From NCBI GenBank assembly GCA_015499995.1, contig JADNRV010000015.1:248001-312000 (forward strand): a stretch of DNA of 64,000 nt, in the 5' to 3' direction. A program made the translations under genes and the position numbers. Below the pieces are notes generated by a model. That model was not told the DNA's origin. It made no database searches and saw only the letters and a list, made by a program, of their open reading frames with translations. This stretch comes from Flammula alnicola. Its lineage: Eukaryota > Basidiomycota > Agaricomycetes > Agaricales > Strophariaceae. Below, piece after piece: positions 58,603 through 64,000 of this stretch (within the stretch, counting starts at the first letter, position 1; every line of letters starts with the position of its first letter).

Positions 58603-59990
58603 TTAAAGAGGAAAGGAAAGAAGGAAAGACGACATAAAATCATGCAAACCCCAATTTGACTGCCACTGCGATTGGGAAGGGTTGAGAAGAGGATAATTAA
58701 ATCCCTTTTCTTGAGGGACGCTATATGACCTGTGGTCGGTCTGGTAGAAAATGTTGTTACCACCGACATTGGGGTGATAGCGCTGTCGATCGAAAGCTTC
58801 CTGAGCGTTGATCATTTGCAACTCCTGTGGAGTCTTGGATAAGGGCGAGAGGTATTCCTCCTTGGCAACGGGTGAAGACCTAGAAGACGAAGGCGAAGGG
58901 CGAAGTCCTGGACTGTGCCACTCAGAAGTGAATTAGGATGAGCATTCACATCCGCGTAAAACATCTTAGCGTCGGTGTACTCATCGTACTTGCAGTCGAC
59001 GAGAGTTTCTGTCGAGATTGTGCAGAGGTAGATAAGGTCGTGGTGGACATGTTAGGAGGAGGCAGGTAGGTTTCGACACCCCTTTGGTGATAAGGATTGG
59101 GGAACCACATGGAGCCGGTTTCCTGGTTAGCATTGTGGAAGTGCTCGCGAGCTTGGGCTACATCTCTCTGCTGCTCGGCCGTCCCGGAAATCTTCATATA
59201 CTGGTTTTGCAGGAGACAGGGGTCGAGGTACTTCTCATGGTCGTGGGCCGGAGCGAGGGCGGGGACGGCAGAAATGGACTTACGACACGCGATCAGCGTC
59301 TTGAGCGGTTTCACGAGAGCCTCGAGATCCAGAGTATTGGGGTCGATGCCGTGCTTCTTGAGATGCGCAGCAAAGGCTGAACGGCGCTTGATGCTACGAC
59401 GACGGCATGAGTGGAGGGAAAGCATGACGAAAAATGAAAATTGTTTACCGAGAAATGCAGCCTTCCGCAGGGCACTTGTAAGGATGCTTCACGCGATGGG
59501 TTTCCTTCCGTGACGAGCGCAAGACGACGGATCCCCGAAGGAAGCCATGCAGCCGTCCTGCTTACAGATGTAGGGCTTAATCCGGGTGCTAAGAATGTCC
59601 TGATTAGAAACCCGTACATTAGAGAGGAACAGAATGGACTTACTGTACGTTAACATGAGTCTTCAAGCCTGAGAATTGAGAAAACGTCTTGCCGCACTCT
59701 TGGTATGGGCACACATGTTTCCTGAGGGGAGAGTTAGGCAGCGTCCATGAAGTACTAGAAAGTCGACTCACTTTACACCCGTATGGAGTTGTTGGTGGCG
59801 GGTAAGGTCGCCCTTGCGACTGAAGGATTTCGTGCATGTAGAACATCGCCACTAAATGAAGAGCGGTTAGTAAAACGAATGCAATGCGATAAGTATAAAA
59901 ACGGTTGCTCACGTTGCGGACGAGAGGCACAGGCAAGGGCCCATGGAGAGACGCGGACAGAACATTGCTGCGAGGAAGAGATTTGACCAT
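58603..59990 (-). CDS. C2H2 zinc-finger transcription factor, frame-broken in finger 3
   Basis: Nuclear DNA-binding protein with four fingers spread over short exons. Finger 1: CSTCTKSFSRKGDLTRHQQL-H. Finger 2: CPYQECGKTFSQFSGLKTHV with the final His supplied by the next exon via a TTCTTAG acceptor, then TRIKPYIC. Finger 3: CKQDGCMASFGDPSSCARH followed by RKETHRVKH. Finger 4: YKCPAEGCISR-IKRRSAFAA with HLKKHGIDP. Between CARH and RKETH the frame is off by one (59509-59512); one more C repairs it exactly to family pattern. The C-terminal ~250 residues are not finger-like, and include MWFPNPYHQRGVETYLPPPN and a last segment MINAQEAFDRQRYHPNVGGN. That last segment joins either through a 37-nt GT-AG intron (58949-58913) or after further one-base losses. 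Confidence 0.78.
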
Positions 59991-60623
59991 AGTGAATAAT
60001 GCAGGGTGCGTGTTAAAGGCGTTAAATTAAAGATATGGGTGACGCTGTCCGGCAACGTTGCGCGATAGAATATATAAAAAGAATAAAGGCCGTTGGGGAG
60101 GTGAATATGGGACATCCAATAATCCATGTCGCCTATTTAACGTTTTTCGAACTTGCGCCGCTCGTTCTGGGACCGAAACAAAGAGGCTATCGCACAAAGC
60201 AGTTGTTTGACGATCGGTTATTGTCTCGCGTGCGTGGTGCTAGGCGATTGCAAAGATAATTTTTCTGTAGAACGCAAAGAAACAGGGGTTCGCGGAAGCG
60301 GTAATGACGATAAAGATCCGCTTTGGGGCAACTACAAAGATGAGAGAAACAAAAAAGAGCAGACGGATCAGTCACCTGCTATTGATGTTTTCCCTAACAA
60401 AGGAAAGCGCACCTAGCTGATCTTGTTCTCACACGTGGCGGGAATCCCTTAAGAGGCAATACCGATCTACGATAGAAAATTAATGGAAATTGAAAACACA
60501 ATTGCAATATCGAAAGGATAAAAGCTCGTGGCGAAATGGGACAAACAATATATTCGTTGAGGCTCGGATGATGAGACGGCTTCCGAAACGCAAAGGTTTA
60601 AACAGATCGTACGAATAATGGAG
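59991..60623. other. Intergenic, C2H2 promoter and F-box 3' region
   Basis: Short frames only; no repeat or RNA gene recognised. The segment nearest 59991 should contain the C2H2 promoter. Confidence 0.35.
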
Positions 60624-62091
60624 TCAGGTTCCTAACCCAGGCCCATCTATCCTCTTCGTAATTAACTCATCCATCCAAGGAGTAATAGCCCATAGATCAT
60701 TCCAGTTGAAGGAGGCGTACTGTTGCCTGCCAAAAACGGCATTCTCAGTGTCGCGCGACGCGCCAAGAAGCTGCGCAGTTACCCTGAAATGAAAAAAGAA
60801 GAGATGAAGTACAGTCAGGTGTAGCAATGCAGTTACGAACATCAGACTCCCGACCCAGTGTAGGCCATTCTCTTCGATTTCCTCTGAGCCAACCCATCGC
60901 AGGTCGTTTCCTCCAGGAGTGAAAAATGGGTAATTGCAATGTGTAGGTGCTGGCTGGGGATAGCTTAGGCGTGTGTATGCCTTAGATGGGTTACGATATT
61001 CGTTGAATACTAGAAGCGCAGCTCGTCAGATGCGGGAGGGAAAGAAAAATGTAAAGCGCAATTCATGAGTCTCACAGAAAGCGGGAATCGTCGTAGTCGA
61101 CATTGGGTAAACTCCATGATCATCGACGAGACTGATTGGACTCTGCATGGAGGCAAACTTGGAGAAGGCATGTCCCTGCCTATCTGCTATAATTCCAGGC
61201 GGATTAAGAAACATATGTGCGTTCGGGTTCACGCTAAAATTGGTTCGTGGCTTTGTTAGAGTTCCGAACGCCAATATACGGACGTCTGCCAGTTCTACGA
61301 CGAGCTGTAGTATGGTTGTGAGACCTTATCAATTTCAAAACGTAATGCATGCAAACCCTGATACGTGTCTCAAGGTGTGCGAGGTTATTTTGCAACCTGT
61401 TAAAGAGACTATTAACCAAAAATACATGGGTCCATGGACGAACGTACTTCATCTCATTGAAGATTGCAAGTGGATTGAAATTTCGAGAAGACATTTCGAG
61501 TTCATTCGCAGATCCGTTCCGATTTAAAACAATATACCTAAGAAATCAGACAAACAGGTAAGATTAGCAGCAAGAAACCGACTAAACTTGGTCCACGCTT
61601 CGTCAGTCGTGCAAGAAGTCACACTGCGGTGCCAGACACGGTGTAACACTCTGATAAAGAGTTAGCACTGACCGCGAAGAAAGCACAAATCAGATGGGGA
61701 CACACTTCAGGTATGCTTCCTTCCAAGGGCTATCTTTTCGCCATTTCTGCCAACCGGGCAGGAAACGCCGCTTATAACACTCTTCCCATTCGCCTCCTTT
61801 CAAATTGGGTAAAGTGGCCTCGTAGAGAATGAATGAAGGCCTCGCTAACGCCAATATCTCAATCCAATTTTGCCGTGGGACGGTCGTGCGGACGCTTAGA
61901 TGTTTGAGTGCCTTCTCGTATGCATGAGTGTGCAGGTTACGTATAATCGGTCTTCTCCATGGGTTCAAGGAAGAGTCTGAGGCCACCAAGTAGAAACGCT
62001 TCGATACATGCGACATCGTGATCAGCGAATCCAAGTCCAATTCGCCAAGAATTTCGGCGATCAGCTCGACGGGGAGACTCTCAAAGAACAT
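60624..62091 (-). CDS. F-box protein with long conserved fungal C-terminal region
   Basis: Likely SCF ubiquitin-ligase substrate receptor. The F-box is at the N-terminus: SLPVELIAEILGELDLDSLI then TMSHVSKRFYLVASD. A conserved region follows over many short exons: RQNWIEILALARPSFILYEA, GGEWEECYKRRFLPGWQKWR, VLHRVWHRSVTSCTTDEAWT, KYIVLNRNGSANELEMSSRN, FNPLAIFNEMK-LQNNLAHLE, LVVELADVRILAFGTLTKPR, NAHMFLNPPG, PTHCNYPFFTPGGNDLRWVG, NGLHWVGSLM, RQQYASFNWNDLWAITPW and ITKRIDGPGLG at the end. This arrangement recurs in mushroom F-box proteins. Intron 61447-61397 is 51 nt and stop-free, so retention keeps frame. The ATG at 62091 starts just ahead of the F-box; an upstream in-frame ATG at 62340 would add 83 residues including a Cys run from a triplet repeat. 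Confidence 0.82.
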
Positions 62092-63561
62092 TTCGTAGAT
62101 CCGGAGCCGGAGAGATGGAGAACCGGTACCGCAAAGCGAGACAACCGCAGGTAGGATGGAGGCCTCGTTGTGAGGGTTGGTGAAGACGGGGAGATCAGAG
62201 TGAGACCTCGGCCAATTTAGTGACATCACACAACAACAACAACAACAACGCGGCTCCGACACATAACATTCCATCTCGACAACAGGACGCGATCTCCCCC
62301 ATTCTTCATAATGTTTATCTTGTGCCTGCATCGGGTCCATGCTTTTGTGGACTGCATTATCAGAAAGATTTTCGTTGACCTTCTTGTTGCGCCGGTAGAA
62401 ACAAAATCAAACAAAATTTGACCGAGGGCAACTACACTTGACTGGCGAGGACTAACTACTACGCCCATGGTTGTTAAGGTTAGTATGCAGGTGTGGAATT
62501 TGGTGTCGGCATAAGCTTTAGACTCTGGAGGAACGAGTGGGCCTATGAGACCCACCTGAATGGATTATTGGTGCGTTGTACTGTCAGCAGCGACGATTTG
62601 TACTAATTTAAGGGTAGATTTTCATAGACATAGGGACCATCGTGTCAGGAATTAGTGTGAAAACGACATTTACGTCGGACAAAACGTCAGCCAACATCGC
62701 GGTTTCTGCCGATTCTATCGCACTGTGTGCTAACTCCGCTCTCTGCATGGCAATAAATACAGTATACGGACAGCGTCTTCTGGACAATCGAGGCCGCAGT
62801 CCCGCTGAGCGGAAGGTCTAATGGAGCCTGGGATTTGGCCTTTTATTCGAAATTTCTCAAGACCGAGGATGAACCATACCAACTTCAATCGTCGAACCTA
62901 GATATTTCAGACATCGGAAGGACTGGACCGCAGCTGAACATGACATGCACGAGAGGCTGGATGCCAATGCTTGCAGAATTTTCTCTCTCCGAGTCATCGT
63001 TGGAACACAAGATCATATCCTCGGAATTCCTTCGATACAATCCGTGGAACCAACCTGTGATCATCGTCGACCTGTGTGACCCTGAAGTCTATTGCAACAG
63101 CCACTGGCGCGAAGACGTGTAACCGTAGTGAGAACGCTTCCATCGATCAAAAAATTACCGTGTTGATCCAAGTTTGATTGCCACATTTCTCGTTATAGGC
63201 TTTCCGATGAGCTCTATAAGGACAAAGAATCGTCATTTCAGGAGTTTTGCCCAGGATCGAAACGCTTAATACTCTGAAGCGCAGCTGTGGCAACTCAGGA
63301 TTTCTTCCGGGATGAATGCGCCATTACATTTATTCGTCGGCGTTTATGATCTTCTGGAGCATTTTTCTTTTAAATTTGTCAGGGAAGTTAACAGGACACG
63401 GACTATTCTCCTTTTCACGAAGGAAAGCGTACTTCTGAGGGTTCTCGTAAAAGAACTCTGGTCGCGTTCTACTCCACTGACCCTCCACCTTCTTTTCTCG
63501 ACCCTTTACATACACAAGGCAACGCTCCTTACCTTCCCTTTCTCACTCTCCAAAGGCGCTC
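62092..63561. other. Divergent region, F-box 5' side and KRE6-like promoter
   Basis: About 1.5 kb. The left part is the F-box leader or N-terminal extension with a triplet repeat. A 95-codon plus-strand frame at 62835-63122 resembles nothing. The last 150 bp before the KRE6-like ATG are pyrimidine-rich, as in fungal leaders. Confidence 0.4.
62228..62249. repeat. (ACA/TGT) triplet repeat
   Basis: About seven tandem triplets. If translation began at 62340 it would encode a run of cysteines, an argument for the downstream F-box start. Confidence 0.85.
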
Positions 63562-64000
63562 ATGTCATATCCCAGTTCTCCTCATCCTGGATATGCCTCT
63601 GGTGACTCCTCCCTTACCCTCCCAAGGGCATCCAGTTTTGGTGTGTTAAGGAGAGACAGCTGGGTAAAGTCATCAATAAAGGCGTCAGCGACCGAGTGCT
63701 CACCATTTTGCTTTTTTTTTAGCAAAGTATTTCTGAGTCTCCTTACTCGTTCGGCGCTGGATCGCGACTGAGCACTGCGCTTTCTGACAAGGCATATTCT
63801 GCTCGTATCTGCATTGTAAAAGCCGACTAACATACATTGTCTTAGTTTTCTCTATCCCCTGACCCCCGCCTATGGGGCTCTGATTTGTCTCCAGACCTTG
63901 TTGAAGCGGACGACGACCTCCATAATCCTGAATTCGAACCAGAAAAGTCAGATCAGAAGAAGAAAAAAGTAAACGTTGGTACGAGGGGCATTGTCAACCT
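63562..64000 (+). CDS. KRE6: KRE6/SKN1-like beta-glucan synthesis-associated protein, 5' part
   Basis: Type II membrane glycoprotein of the GH16-related KRE6/SKN1 family needed for beta-1,6-glucan assembly in the cell wall. Only the cytoplasmic N-terminus is in the window. Exon 1 (63562-63663) starts MSYPSSPHPGYASGDSSLTL. Exon 2 (63723-63791) reads QSISESPYSFGAGSRLSTAL-SDK. Exon 3 from 63846 reads FSLSPDPRLWGSDLSPDLVE, ADDDLHNPEFEPEKSDQKKK and NVGTRGIVNL, the recognisable pre-transmembrane block (DPxxWG...E.DD.LHNP...RG..NL). The second intron (63792-63845) would need a GC donor (AAG|GCATAT). The catalytic domain and membrane span lie beyond 64000, so the family call rests on the N-terminal motif. 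Confidence 0.72.

Noticed and set aside
62835..63122. 95-codon plus-strand frame upstream of the KRE6-like gene
   Set aside because: No domain, no splice continuation, and it lies in the likely promoter.

Overview
The window reads as nuclear DNA of a filamentous basidiomycete, most probably an Agaricomycete mushroom or wood/litter fungus. Evidence: densely packed genes on both strands, most broken by 50-70 nt GT-AG introns; a class I hydrophobin; a VelB-type velvet regulator; a CAP/PR-1 secreted protein; a KRE6/SKN1-type glucan-synthesis protein; and fungal mitochondrial and chromatin genes. There are no operons, prophage, CRISPR arrays or rRNA genes, and I could not support any tRNA.

Layout. 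1-3.2 kb: hydrophobin (+) and an RTC3/SBDS-like small protein (-) whose coding frame is best explained by a 4-nt microexon. 3.6-11.7 kb, all on minus: MLH3 mismatch-repair/meiotic endonuclease, mitochondrial 3-methylcrotonyl-CoA carboxylase beta subunit, ArfGAP1/Gcs1. 12.5-25.3 kb: VelB (+), a large mitochondrial PPR protein (-), a GNAT acetyltransferase (+), a two-HMG-box protein (-), complex I GRIM-19/NDUFA13 (-), an INO80F/TFPT-like protein (+). 25.9-40.4 kb: an unknown protein, complex I NDUFS8/TYKY (-), prefoldin 2 (+), a CAP protein (+), a long unknown Ser-rich gene (-), an SDR oxidoreductase (+), an unknown acidic protein with a 21-bp minisatellite inside the coding sequence (+). 40.4-44.3 and 46.3-51.9 kb are gene-poor and flank a CASTOR-type ACT-domain protein (-). 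51.9-64 kb: an unknown NLS-bearing protein (-), a mitochondrial PP2C/PDH phosphatase (+), a USP36/UBP-type deubiquitinase (-), a C2H2 zinc-finger factor (-), an F-box protein (-), and the 5' end of a KRE6/SKN1-like gene (+), cut off by the window end.

Most genes are independent housekeeping or regulatory genes, not a pathway cluster. Loose themes are mitochondria (MCC beta, PPR, NDUFA13, NDUFS8, PP2C), nuclear/chromatin functions (MLH3, HMG, INO80F, VelB, C2H2, USP) and the cell wall or surface (hydrophobin, CAP, KRE6).

The strongest unexplained signal is technical or evolutionary. Several otherwise well-conserved coding exons (prefoldin 2, CAP protein, C2H2 factor, the unknown gene at 31-35 kb) lose their frame, and in every case one extra base in a short homopolymer restores family-like protein. 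All are in the same direction (one base missing), which looks more like homopolymer-length consensus errors than independent pseudogenes. I did not find a convincing new multi-gene system. The best biological leads are the microexon, the 18-bp wobble-paired hairpin at 41.9 kb, and the in-frame heptapeptide minisatellite.
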